DNA of 64,000 bases, taken from the NCBI GenBank assembly GCA_021811185.1, contig JAJZPL010000002.1, positions 1-64,000 of the forward strand, read 5' to 3'. Shown here piece by piece: positions 16,941 through 25,789 of the stretch; the stretch's first letter is position 1; each line of letters begins with the position of its first letter. This DNA is from a bacterium (lineage in GTDB: Bacteria > Elusimicrobiota > Elusimicrobia > Elusimicrobiales > UBA9959). The notes under the pieces are model-generated. The model had not been told where the DNA came from, made no database searches, and saw only the letters and a list, made by a program, of their open reading frames with translations. The position numbers were made by a program, and so were the translations under genes.

Positions 16941-18059
16941 TTGCGTTCTTTTGTTTTACTTCTCGCCGTGCTTTCTTTAAGCATTCCAGCCTGCTTTGCC
17001 GGGGCGGACAAAACGCTGCTTTCCGCCCGGGAATCCATCCTTTTATCTTCAGCCGCCCCGCAAACCGCGCTGATAAAATACACCGAAGCCTCCAAAAGAT
17101 CCATAGCCGCGCCTGTCACCGCCGAATACGCCTACGCGCTGGCGTGGGGCGGGGTGCCGGAGGCGGCGCTGTTTAACATGGACCGCGCGCTCATAGAGGC
17201 GCCGCTTGACGCCGGCGTGCGGTTCTATCTGTCGGAAATCTTCAACGCCTTCGGCCTGGAGGACGCCTCTTCCGAGCTGGCCGCGCCGGTGCCCGGGTGG
17301 CTTAAAGCGCCGCTTAAACTGCCCGTCCTGGACGTGCCGGCGCCGACCGGCGATCTGGAACATGCGCTGGCCGTCATAAACCTGCTGATGGTGCAGAAAC
17401 GTTATGTCGAAAGCGCCGTGCTGTTCGACCGGCTATGCAAAGCCAATGCCTCCGCCGGCCAGTGTTACGCCGGCTACGCCATAGCGCTCGAGAAACTCGG
17501 CGCTTACAAGTCCGCCGCGGCGGAAGCTGAAAAAGACCTTGCGTTAAGCGATGTGCCCGGCCATAGGACCGTGGCGCAGGCGTATATAACCGGGCTTGAA
17601 AAGCGCGCGCCGCTGAAATACGGCGTCAGCCCGGAGCAGGGGCTTAAGGGGCGGTACCTGGCTTTTTTGGGCGGCAACGTTTCGAACGCCCCGGGGTATT
17701 CGGCCTACAGCGTAAACGGGCGCGTGGGAAAATTTATCAGCGACAGGTTCGACCTCTCGGTCAACGGCGGGCTTAACGGGGGGAACAGCGATAGCGACTA
17801 TAACGGGCTGACGCTGGGCTGTTCGGGGCGTTATAACGCGCCTTTAAGTTTTCTGCCGGTCAACGGCACGCTGGGGGCGAAAGCCGAGCGTATTCCCGCC
17901 CCCGAGAAAGGCCTTACGTTTTTGCTGTCGCCCGGGTTGAGCTATTTCATGCGGAATAGTTCGGTGGATGTTTACCTGGATATAGCGCTGGCGGGCGCCT
18001 ATAGCGGCAGCAGAACGCTGTCCGTGGGTTATACGTTCTATTTTGGCGGCGGGAAATGA
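16941..18059 (+). CDS. Secreted TPR-like / beta-barrel protein, first gene of the Rhs operon
   Basis: A 372-residue envelope protein of unknown function. The only start giving a signal peptide is TTG at 16941 (RSFVLLLAVLSLSIPACFA), preceded by AGGGGA. Residues about 40-220 look helical and TPR-like (ALAVINLLMVQKRYVESAV, AGYAIALEKLGAYKSAAAE). From about 230 it becomes beta-rich, beginning YLAFLGGNVSNAPGYSAY and ending LSVGYTFYFGGGK, as in small outer-membrane barrels. That C-terminal barrel is paralogous to the one in the next gene. ATGA overlap with the next gene. I infer an outer-membrane role linked to the Rhs protein. Confidence 0.7.
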   Translation: MRSFVLLLAVLSLSIPACFAGADKTLLSARESILLSSAAPQTALIKYTEASKRSIAAPVTAEYAYALAWGGVPEAALFNMDRALIEAPLDAGVRFYLSEIFNAFGLEDASSELAAPVPGWLKAPLKLPVLDVPAPTGDLEHALAVINLLMVQKRYVESAVLFDRLCKANASAGQCYAGYAIALEKLGAYKSAAAEAEKDLALSDVPGHRTVAQAYITGLEKRAPLKYGVSPEQGLKGRYLAFLGGNVSNAPGYSAYSVNGRVGKFISDRFDLSVNGGLNGGNSDSDYNGLTLGCSGRYNAPLSFLPVNGTLGAKAERIPAPEKGLTFLLSPGLSYFMRNSSVDVYLDIALAGAYSGSRTLSVGYTFYFGGGK

Positions 18060-18793
18060 AGAAAACTATGCTGCTGGCGCTGGTAATGTTCATGACCGCG
18101 GGCGCGGCCCATGCGGGTGATTGCCCGGCGGTATTAAGCGGCGCTTTTAGCGGCTGTAAAGTATCGGGCGGAATAATGCGCCTGGGGGCCACCCGGGTAT
18201 ATTTGAATGATAAGGCCGGGGAGCGGGCGGCTGCGGTAGCCGGCGCCGCCGGCGGGGCAGGCGGGCTGGCCGTGGTGGCCTGGCCCGGCGGTGGCGAACT
18301 TTGGTCGGTCGGCAAAGGCGCGCCTGAGCGGCTGAACGGGTGGAACGACCTTGTGCTGGACGCCCTGGCGACGAGCAGCCGGCGCGGTAATTGGTTCGCA
18401 TATTTCGGCGGGCAGGTAATGAGCGGCGGGGATTATCCCTACAGCGGCTTCAACGCGAGGCTCGGCACCATGCTGTTAAAGAACCGTTACGACGCCTCGG
18501 TAGGCTATTCAACCTCCAAGGCCAGCGAGGACGGCGCCTCGGCCACGCGCTCGCTGGACCTGACCGGGCGGGCGCTGTTCAATTTTACGCGGCATTCCGG
18601 GCTTAACGCCGGCGCCAGGCTGGGGTACGCCAGATCCGGCGACGCGGACGGCATGTGGACGCCGTCGGTGCTGGGTGGGCTGAATATTTATCTGCCGCAG
18701 GGCAGCCTGGACCTGACCTTTACCTTCGGCGAGGCGGGCAGCCGCAGTGTGGAGCTTGGATACACGGTTTACTTCAACAGGGGCGGGCGATGA
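18056..18793 (+). CDS. Secreted beta-barrel protein, second gene of the Rhs operon
   Basis: A 245-residue protein with signal peptide MKKTMLLALVMFMTAGAAHA. A short first domain (about 22-105) precedes a barrel-like domain starting WFAYFGGQVMSGGDYPYSG and ending VELGYTVYFNRGGR. Its order of features (aromatic-GG start, YSGFNARLG, RYDASVGYS, terminal YxVYF) parallels the C-terminal domain of the gene before. It overlaps both neighbours by ATGA, so the barrel pair and the Rhs gene are made together. No homologous family recognised by name. Confidence 0.7.
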   Translation: MKKTMLLALVMFMTAGAAHAGDCPAVLSGAFSGCKVSGGIMRLGATRVYLNDKAGERAAAVAGAAGGAGGLAVVAWPGGGELWSVGKGAPERLNGWNDLVLDALATSSRRGNWFAYFGGQVMSGGDYPYSGFNARLGTMLLKNRYDASVGYSTSKASEDGASATRSLDLTGRALFNFTRHSGLNAGARLGYARSGDADGMWTPSVLGGLNIYLPQGSLDLTFTFGEAGSRSVELGYTVYFNRGGR

Positions 18794-21700
18794 AACGGCT
18801 GCTTCCCCTGGTCCTTATCTTTGCCGTTCCTGTCGGGCGGGCGCGGGCGAGCTGGACGTATTCCGGCACGTATTCCTGGCATGTTACCGCTACCTGCTGC
18901 AGCGGCGGTACCTGTTCCACCGGCGGGGTGTCCGGCGGGGATAATTTACTGCAGGGCGGCCTTTCGGCCGCCGATTGCGCGTACCTTAAGACTTCCTTAG
19001 GCGGAGCGCTGACCACTATACGGGCGGTATACCAGAGCCAGCTGGCCTTATGCCAGGCCAGCGCCTGCACCTGCAGCGGCGATTTTCAGATCGGCAATTC
19101 CAGGTGCAGCGGGTTCGACGATTTCGGCGCCGGTTCTTTCAACGGCCAGGGCGCGTTCAGCCAGACGGGCGAGGGGGTGGCGCAGTTCTCGCCGCATTAC
19201 ACTTCCGATTTCGAGGAATGGTCCACCGACGCCATGGCGCGGTGGCGCGCGTTCCGCGCGCGCAACGCGCTGGTGCAGAGCGAGGGCGTGAATATCTGGC
19301 CCAACGGCAGGTTCGGCGGCTTGGTGGAAGGCATCTACAACAAAATTGCCGCCAGGCAAAAAGCCCGGCCGGCGCCGCTGTACCCTTCGCTCGACGGCAG
19401 TTCCGCGCCGGAGAGCTCGGATGAATATGCCGGGCACTACGTGGACTATAAAATGCTGAAAGCGGACGAGCCTTCGTACGCGCAGCTGGCCGGCGAATCC
19501 CTTTTGAACGGCGAGCTGGAGAAACAGCCAGGGTGCGGCTGCCAGCCAAGCGCTTCCGTAGCGCCTGGTTACAGCATCCAGTACAATTCCCTGCGCGGCG
19601 GCCAGTACGAAGCCGCGGAGCAGAAAGTGGAGCGTTTCCCCGACGGGCGCTCCGTGTTCACGGATGACGGCAATACCCGCTGGATCTTTCGCCCTTACGG
19701 CAGCGCGGACCGGGAAAAAGGCGACAACTATTACAAACCGCCGCCGGGCTGCGCGTACAGGCTTGTTTACGGCGACATTACCGGGCACGCGCGCGGCTAC
19801 CGGGTTGAAAGCCCCGACGGCGGCGTTATGGAATTCTCCACGGCCCCCGGGCGGGACCTCTGGCGCCCGAGCCGCTATAACGCGGCGGACGGGAGCTGGC
19901 TCACCTACGATTACGGGACTAACGGGTTGGCGCGGATAACGGATATGCACGGGCGTTATTTCGCCTGCGAGCGCGACGCGCGCGGTTTGCCGCTGACGGT
20001 TACGGACAATGACGGCAAAAAGACGACTTATTCCTACGACGCCGCCGGGCGCGTGACCGCGGCCTTGCTGCCCGACGGCTTTAAAAAGCAGTTCACCTAT
20101 GATCCCGCGGGCCTGATGACCTCCGCCAGGAACGGCGCGCTGGCGGCCGAGCATTACACCTACGACCCTTCGGGCCGCCTGCTAACGTCCGAATCCGAGG
20201 GGGGCGTGAACCGCCTGGAGCATTACTACTACGACGCTTCCTCCAAAACCGCTATTGCCGACGCTTTCGGCGCGAAGACCGTATTCACTTACAAGAACGA
20301 AGGCGGGCACAAGCTGACTACGGCGGTAACCGACGCGCTGGGCGGTAAAACCGCGCTTACCTACGACGCGAATTATAATATAGCCTCGGCCACGGACCAG
20401 CTTGGCCGCGCCGCCAGGTATGCGCGCAACAACAACGGCGACCCCGAAGCCATTACCGACGCGCTGGGCAATACCGCTACCATACAGTACCAGGTGAAGC
20501 TTAATTACAAAGACGTTCTCGGCGAACATACCGACTACTATTCAAGACCCGTAAAGATAACCGACGCCCTTGGCCGCAAGACCAAACTGGATTATGATAG
20601 CTACGGCAACCTGGCCAGGACCGAGGACGCGCTGGGCAACAAAACCGGCATGGCTTACGACAAAGCCGGCCACATGCTGGAGCTGCGTGACGCCATGGGG
20701 GCCACCTACAAGTACGAATACACCATGGGTTTAACCCGAAGCGTAGACCCGCTTGGCCGCGTAACAAAATACAAGCGTGACGCGGACCTGCACGTTACCC
20801 AACTTGTGGATCCGCTCGGGCGCAGCACCACTTTTACCTACGACCTCAGCGGCAACGTGACCGAGGTGCGTAATCCGGCCAATTTCGTCACTAAATTCGC
20901 ATATGGCAACGGCGCGTGCCCTTCCTGCGGCGGCAGCCAGCTTTCGGCCCTTACCGACCCTAAGGGTAATACTTGGACCTTTGGTTATGATCAGTATGGC
21001 CGGCTGACCGATACTGCCAACCCGCTTGGTCAGCGCAAGGCTTACGCTTACGACAAAATGTCGCGTGTGACGGAAGTTAAAGACCCGGCGGGCAATGTCA
21101 CGGCTTACACTTATGACGCGCTGAACCGGCTGACCAGGAAAGATATACAGACGCCTTCCGGCGTTCATGCCGTAACAACCTACACTTACGACGCCGTGGG
21201 CAATATGCTGTCGGCCTCCAACGGGGAAAGTTCTGTGGCTTTTGTCTACGACGCGCTGAACCGCGCCGTGGAAACCCGGCAAAGCTTCGCCGGCAAGACC
21301 TACACCATCAGCTACGCTTACGATGCAGTTGGCAACCGCACCATGATGGCCACGCCGTGGGGGAAATACAGTTACACTTACGACGTGCTGAACCGCGTGA
21401 ACGCCATCACCAATCCGCAGGGCATACAAATTAACTTTAAATACGACGCCGCCGGCCGCCGCACGGGTAAGACCGTATTCGCCGCGGCCCGCAACACCGC
21501 GCCTCTCGCCGAGACCGCTTATTCCTACGACGCCGCCGGGCAGCTTTTGAGCATCACCAATAAAGCCGGCGGCAAGGTAGTGGCTTTCGATAATTACACC
21601 TACGACGCCCTGGGCAACCGCGTCAGGATAGAAGACCAGGACGGCGTAAAAGACTACACCTACGACAAGTCCAGCCGGCTGATAGTGGTTAAGCCGGTGC

Positions 21701-22923
21701 CTTTCAATATGGCCAATGCCGAGGCCTTTGTCTACGACCGTAACGGCAACCGCCGCTACGATCGCGGCGCCAAAGACTACAAATACGACGCCGCCAACCG
21801 CCTGCTGGAGAACACAGTCTATACTTACACCCACGACCAGCTAGGCAACCTGACCAGCCGCACCGAAATCGCCAGCAGCGCCACCATCATCTACGCCTAC
21901 AATCCCGAGCAGCAACTGTTCGAAGTTGTAACGCCGAAAGATAAGCTGGAATACAAATACGACCCACTGGGCCGTCGTACCGGTCGTACAGTAAACGGCG
22001 CTACGGTCCACTATGTCTACGACGGACAGGACATAATCACGGAACTAGACGAAGCCGGAACCCCTATCAACACCTACACCAACGGCCCCGGCATAGACGA
22101 GCCTCTGGTAATGTCCAAGCCCGAAGGCAAGGCTTACTACTATCATGCCGACGCCCTGGGAAGCATAACTGCAATAACGGACGACGCTAGAAAGTTAGTG
22201 GAAACCTACACTTATAAATCCTATGGCCAAGCGACGGTAAAGGATGCTGGTGGCCAAATAAGTGCTGACTCTCAGGTTGGGAATCTGCGCATGTTCGCCG
22301 CCCGAGAATTTGAGCCAGAGCTAGGCCTCTACAATAATCGCCATCGCTATCTGGACCCGATGCGCGGTGCATTTACGCAAGAAGATCCGATCGGGTTTGA
22401 AGGTAAGGATTTAAATCTTTTTGAGTATGTGTTTTCTTCTCCGCAGAGATCCGGAGACTCGCTGGGTTTAATTACTGATGAGCAATTAGGGAATAAGGAG
22501 AACCATCTTCCGCAAAATGATAGCCCACTTTTGACCAAACAGGATATCGTTAATTGGCTTAGATCGTATGGGAAAGTGCAAATCAATTTTAATGCGGGTA
22601 CTGGCGTAGTCGGAGGATCAGGCCAGCTCCAAATTACAGAGACAGGTCTTTATGGGCGTGTCGGCGGAGGATGGGGCATAGGGTGGGGAATGTCCGGTGG
22701 TCCATCTGTTTCGATAGGAAAGAATTCGGGTTGGGGTTTTTGGGTGTCGGGATCAGGGGGAAATGGTCGTGTCGGATCTTCAATATCCGGGGGGTATTCT
22801 CAAGGGGGACTCAATGGAAGCTATAGCTATGGGTGGGGAGTGGGTAATGGGGAATCAGCTGTTTTCGGCTATAAAGGCTTAATACTTGCCTTTCCACAGT
22901 CTTCCAATGTCTGCACTAAGTAA
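18790..22923 (+). CDS. Sec-exported Rhs/YD-repeat protein with glycine-rich tip
   Basis: A 1377-residue Rhs protein. The start at 18790 overlaps the previous stop (ATGA) and opens a signal peptide (MKRLLPLVLIFAVPVGRARA). Residues 22-120 are Cys-rich; YD repeats (for example TYDALNRLT, YDAVGNR) run from about 330 to 1150. The core-closing signature is LDPMRGAFTQEDPIGFEG at about 1188-1205, ending with DSLG instead of the usual DPLG. After it base composition drops sharply and a variable tip of about 150 residues follows, rich in Gly, Ser and Trp (GGGWGIGWGMSGG). The tip matches no toxin family I recognise. No VgrG, PAAR or Tc components lie nearby. Confidence 0.9.
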   Translation: MKRLLPLVLIFAVPVGRARASWTYSGTYSWHVTATCCSGGTCSTGGVSGGDNLLQGGLSAADCAYLKTSLGGALTTIRAVYQSQLALCQASACTCSGDFQIGNSRCSGFDDFGAGSFNGQGAFSQTGEGVAQFSPHYTSDFEEWSTDAMARWRAFRARNALVQSEGVNIWPNGRFGGLVEGIYNKIAARQKARPAPLYPSLDGSSAPESSDEYAGHYVDYKMLKADEPSYAQLAGESLLNGELEKQPGCGCQPSASVAPGYSIQYNSLRGGQYEAAEQKVERFPDGRSVFTDDGNTRWIFRPYGSADREKGDNYYKPPPGCAYRLVYGDITGHARGYRVESPDGGVMEFSTAPGRDLWRPSRYNAADGSWLTYDYGTNGLARITDMHGRYFACERDARGLPLTVTDNDGKKTTYSYDAAGRVTAALLPDGFKKQFTYDPAGLMTSARNGALAAEHYTYDPSGRLLTSESEGGVNRLEHYYYDASSKTAIADAFGAKTVFTYKNEGGHKLTTAVTDALGGKTALTYDANYNIASATDQLGRAARYARNNNGDPEAITDALGNTATIQYQVKLNYKDVLGEHTDYYSRPVKITDALGRKTKLDYDSYGNLARTEDALGNKTGMAYDKAGHMLELRDAMGATYKYEYTMGLTRSVDPLGRVTKYKRDADLHVTQLVDPLGRSTTFTYDLSGNVTEVRNPANFVTKFAYGNGACPSCGGSQLSALTDPKGNTWTFGYDQYGRLTDTANPLGQRKAYAYDKMSRVTEVKDPAGNVTAYTYDALNRLTRKDIQTPSGVHAVTTYTYDAVGNMLSASNGESSVAFVYDALNRAVETRQSFAGKTYTISYAYDAVGNRTMMATPWGKYSYTYDVLNRVNAITNPQGIQINFKYDAAGRRTGKTVFAAARNTAPLAETAYSYDAAGQLLSITNKAGGKVVAFDNYTYDALGNRVRIEDQDGVKDYTYDKSSRLIVVKPVPFNMANAEAFVYDRNGNRRYDRGAKDYKYDAANRLLENTVYTYTHDQLGNLTSRTEIASSATIIYAYNPEQQLFEVVTPKDKLEYKYDPLGRRTGRTVNGATVHYVYDGQDIITELDEAGTPINTYTNGPGIDEPLVMSKPEGKAYYYHADALGSITAITDDARKLVETYTYKSYGQATVKDAGGQISADSQVGNLRMFAAREFEPELGLYNNRHRYLDPMRGAFTQEDPIGFEGKDLNLFEYVFSSPQRSGDSLGLITDEQLGNKENHLPQNDSPLLTKQDIVNWLRSYGKVQINFNAGTGVVGGSGQLQITETGLYGRVGGGWGIGWGMSGGPSVSIGKNSGWGFWVSGSGGNGRVGSSISGGYSQGGLNGSYSYGWGVGNGESAVFGYKGLILAFPQSSNVCTK
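21014..22215 (+). repeat. Rhs core repeat, copy 1
   Basis: Encodes the stretch from TANPLGQRKAYAYDKMSRVT to ETYTYKSYG in the full-length Rhs gene. It is clearly homologous over about 1.2 kb to 23307-24525, with long identical amino acid runs such as NGESSV, TPWGKYSYTYD and GNLTSRTEIASSATI. Confidence 0.88.
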
Positions 22924-22924
22924 T

Positions 22925-23272
22925 ATGAATATTATGACAACTGACAGGTTCCTTTGGTCATGTTTTGCCTGCTTGGGGTTATTGATGTGTGTGGTGATAC
23001 GATATCGGTATCTTTTTGATTCGTATCTAAAAAATAATCATGCGGATATATGGTGTTCGCTTTCCAGCGGGTCACGTTTCCCGATGACGGATCCTAAGAC
23101 CGCCAAGGCCATTATGCATTTCTTGATCAAAAAAGAATATTTACGAGTTGATGACGCACGCCTAACGGCTATCTCAAGAAAATTAATGCTCTCGCAATTA
23201 GTATATATAACGTTTATGAGCGTGTTTTTTATTCTTGGGATTATGAAAATACGTTCTGGCAGAATTGGATAG
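22925..23272 (+). CDS. Small membrane protein, candidate immunity for the first Rhs tip
   Basis: A 115-residue protein starting at ATG 22925, directly after the Rhs stop. Two hydrophobic segments (about residues 8-24, LWSCFACLGLLMCVVI, and 86-106, LVYITFMSVFFILGI) flank a charged middle. AT-rich like the Rhs tip before it, unlike the GC-rich backbone. Position immediately after a variable Rhs tip is the normal place for a cognate immunity gene; two membrane spans would suit a membrane-acting toxin. No named family recognised, so immunity is inference. Confidence 0.6.
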   Translation: MNIMTTDRFLWSCFACLGLLMCVVIRYRYLFDSYLKNNHADIWCSLSSGSRFPMTDPKTAKAIMHFLIKKEYLRVDDARLTAISRKLMLSQLVYITFMSVFFILGIMKIRSGRIG

Positions 23273-25146
23273 TGGGAGTCTATGTGTCGCCACGAAGAAT
23301 AGTCAATACAGCCAACCCGCTGGGTCAGGCCAAGGCCTACAATTACGACAAGATGTCCCGTGTCACCGAGATTAAGGATCCCGCCGGCAATATAACCTCT
23401 TATACCTATGATGCCCTGAACAGACTGACGAAGAAAGACATTCAGACCACGGCCGGGATACATTCAATAACGGACTATACTTATGATGCCGTTGGGAACC
23501 TTCTGAATATCGCCAATGGGGAGAGCTCGGTCAGCTATACCTACGACCAGTTGAACCGCCCTATTACGACCAGCCAGGCCTTCGCCGGCAAAACTTATCC
23601 CATAACCTATTCCTACGACGCGGTAGGGAACCGCGTCAGTATGACCACGCCGTGGGGGAAATACAGTTACACCTACGACGCGCTGAACCGCTTAACGTCC
23701 ATCCTGAACCCGCAGGGCATAACCGCGGCCTTCACTTACGACGCCGTCGGCCGCCGCACCAGTAAAAAAATCTTCAAAGCCACCCCGGAGCTGCTGGCCG
23801 AGGCTGATTACACTTACGACGCCGCAGGCGAACTGTTAAGCATAACCAACAAAGCAGACAACAAGGTCGTGGCCTTTGCCAACTACGAGTACGACGCCGC
23901 CGGCAACCGGATTAAGAAAGAGGACCAGAACGGCGTAGAGAAATACCGTTACGACGCCGCCAACCGCCTTATAACCGCCGAGCCCGTCCCGTTCGACATG
24001 GCCAAGGCGGAGGGTTTTGTCTATGACAGGAACGGCAACAGAAGATTCGACCGTGGCGCGAAAGACTATAAATACGACGCCGCCAACCGTGTGCTATCTA
24101 ACAGCGTCTACACCTACACGCACGACGCCAACGGCAACCTGACCAGCCGCACCGAAATAGCCAGCAGCGCCACGATAACCTACGCCTATAACCCGGAGCA
24201 ACAGCTTTCCGAAGTGACCACGCCCAAGGATAACTTGGCGTACAAATACGACCCCTTAGGCCGCCGCACTGAAAAGACCGTGAACGGCATTAGCGATAGA
24301 TATGTCTACGATAACGAAGATATAATCGCCATACTGGATAGCAATAGTAACCTGGCCGAAACATTCACCCACGGCCCGGGAATTGATGAGCCGCTGCTTA
24401 TGACAAAAGCGGATGGGAACAATTATTATTACCATGCCGACGGGCTGGGCTCCATAGTGACTTTGACCGACGAAAAAGGCCAGGTACTCGAAACATATGC
24501 GTACAAATCTTATGGCTACGCCACTATAAAGGACCAGAAAGGTGCAATTTTTGATAAATCTAACATAAGCAACCCGTACTTTTTTACGGCTAGGGAACTC
24601 GAAGACGCGTCGGGGTTGTATTATTTGCGCCATAGATATTACGACTGGAATAGGGGGGCTTTTACACAAGAAGATCCGATTGGGTTTGTAGGGATAGATT
24701 TAAATCTATACTCATATGTGCTGGATAATCCCATATTGCTGCTTGATCCGTTTGGCTTACATGCGTTAATATTTGATGGAAAGATTTTGCAGTATTTTAA
24801 TGATGAGATGCGTTTGGTTGGAACATATAACGCGACTTCTGGGGCAATAAATGTTACAGATAGAACGCTAAAAGGAAAGGGCCCCATTCCATTTGGCCTC
24901 TATCTGCTGTATCCGAGTGAGATTTCTAAGACTAATTTTATCCGGAAGTTTCTGGGGGATTGGGGGGAATATCGTGTTCCTTTGCATCCGACATCAGGAA
25001 CAGATACATTTGGCCGAGGTGGTTTCTTTTTGCATGGAGGCAAACGCCCAGGATCAGCTGGATGTGTGGATGTTGGGGCGCAGGACATCGAACTATTTCC
25101 GAAGCTAATTACCCATGAATCCCCAATACTCCTTATTTCTAAATAA
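23272..25146 (+). CDS. Truncated Rhs module with L,D-transpeptidase-like (Tlde1/DUF2778-type) tip
   Basis: A 624-codon frame beginning at GTG 23272, which overlaps the preceding stop. It lacks a signal peptide, the Cys-rich head and the first half of the YD shell, joining Rhs homology abruptly at TANPLGQAKAYNYDKMS. The core ends RGAFTQEDPIGFVG then LLLDPFGLH. The AT-rich tip (about residues 496-624) includes GPIPFGLYLL, LHPTSGTDTFGRGGFFLHGG and the catalytic HGGKRPGSAGC (H588, C598). That histidine-glycine-cysteine pattern is the L,D-transpeptidase active site, closest to DUF2778/Tlde1, toxins that damage peptidoglycan. It may be a silent donor cassette or a coupled product. Confidence 0.8.
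   Translation: MGVYVSPRRIVNTANPLGQAKAYNYDKMSRVTEIKDPAGNITSYTYDALNRLTKKDIQTTAGIHSITDYTYDAVGNLLNIANGESSVSYTYDQLNRPITTSQAFAGKTYPITYSYDAVGNRVSMTTPWGKYSYTYDALNRLTSILNPQGITAAFTYDAVGRRTSKKIFKATPELLAEADYTYDAAGELLSITNKADNKVVAFANYEYDAAGNRIKKEDQNGVEKYRYDAANRLITAEPVPFDMAKAEGFVYDRNGNRRFDRGAKDYKYDAANRVLSNSVYTYTHDANGNLTSRTEIASSATITYAYNPEQQLSEVTTPKDNLAYKYDPLGRRTEKTVNGISDRYVYDNEDIIAILDSNSNLAETFTHGPGIDEPLLMTKADGNNYYYHADGLGSIVTLTDEKGQVLETYAYKSYGYATIKDQKGAIFDKSNISNPYFFTARELEDASGLYYLRHRYYDWNRGAFTQEDPIGFVGIDLNLYSYVLDNPILLLDPFGLHALIFDGKILQYFNDEMRLVGTYNATSGAINVTDRTLKGKGPIPFGLYLLYPSEISKTNFIRKFLGDWGEYRVPLHPTSGTDTFGRGGFFLHGGKRPGSAGCVDVGAQDIELFPKLITHESPILLISK
23307..24525 (+). repeat. Rhs core repeat, copy 2
   Basis: Second copy of the Rhs core segment, homologous to 21014-22215 and in the same orientation. 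It offers a recombination substrate that would exchange one tip plus downstream gene for the other. Confidence 0.88.
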
Positions 25147-25147
25147 T

Positions 25148-25564
25148 ATGAAAACATTGCAATATGTTTTGGGTGGACTAGTAACTGAAATTGTTGGCAT
25201 CGTTGCATTTGTACGATTTGCTAACACCTTCAAAAGCCTGACGCCTAAATATGCCATTATCACGCTTGTATTATGTGTTTTTGTAGGCTTAATGTTTAAA
25301 ACATTACTTTTCCTTAATCGCAAAAAAATCTTAACGGCATTTGTATCCTTTTCTACTTTAAGTGTAATCGTATTGCAAGTGCTCGGCAGGTTCTTTTATT
25401 CTGGAATTCTGAAAGATATTGGGTTATTCTCTTGGGACAATTTCAACATTGTCATGTTCACGACAGCTGGAATTATACTTTCCCAGGTTATTTTCTATCT
25501 ATTTGCATACTTGTTTGCAAAACTTATGAAGTGTAGTGTAAACCGCTCTAGTCGTGAGTCTTAA
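25148..25564 (+). CDS. Four-span membrane protein, candidate immunity for the transpeptidase-like tip
   Basis: A 138-residue AT-rich gene starting 1 base after the Rhs module stop. About four hydrophobic segments: VLGGLVTEIVGIVAFV, AIITLVLCVFVGLM, VSFSTLSVIVLQVLG and IVMFTTAGIILSQVIFYLF. Position makes it the natural immunity candidate. Known Tlde1 immunity proteins are periplasmic or membrane anchored, but I see no specific family match. Inference only. Confidence 0.6.
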   Translation: MKTLQYVLGGLVTEIVGIVAFVRFANTFKSLTPKYAIITLVLCVFVGLMFKTLLFLNRKKILTAFVSFSTLSVIVLQVLGRFFYSGILKDIGLFSWDNFNIVMFTTAGIILSQVIFYLFAYLFAKLMKCSVNRSSRES

Positions 25565-25759
25565 ATACTGGCCGGTGAAAGCGGCGAACTGACCACTATA
25601 GTGAACGGGATGAAATACAGGTTGACGGTGAGGAACGAAAAAACGCTGAGTTATAAGCCCGAAGGCCAGCCGCTGGGGGCCAATGAACAACTTTATAAAG
25701 CCGATTTCGGCGGCACGGCCGCCGCGGTGGCGCTTACCTACTCTTTCGCAAATTGGTAG
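25565..25759 (+). pseudogene. 3' remnant of a beta-barrel protein gene
   Basis: An open frame of 64 codons and a stop, with no start, bounded upstream by an in-frame TAA (25562-25564). It translates to a barrel-like C-terminus: TTIVNGMKYRLTVRNEKTL, then ADFGGTAAAVALTYSFANW and stop. Alternating hydrophobic strands and a final aromatic residue fit an outer-membrane protein. GC content jumps back to backbone level here, so this looks like the surviving end of a gene interrupted when the Rhs cassette arrived. Confidence 0.6.
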
Positions 25760-25789
25760 GATATAACTTTTGGAGCTATAGGAGAGTAA

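Noticed and set aside
18790-25146. Rhs genes as T6SS or insecticidal Tc effectors
   Set aside because: The full-length gene has a Sec signal peptide and no PAAR, VgrG, TcA or TcB-type partner is present.
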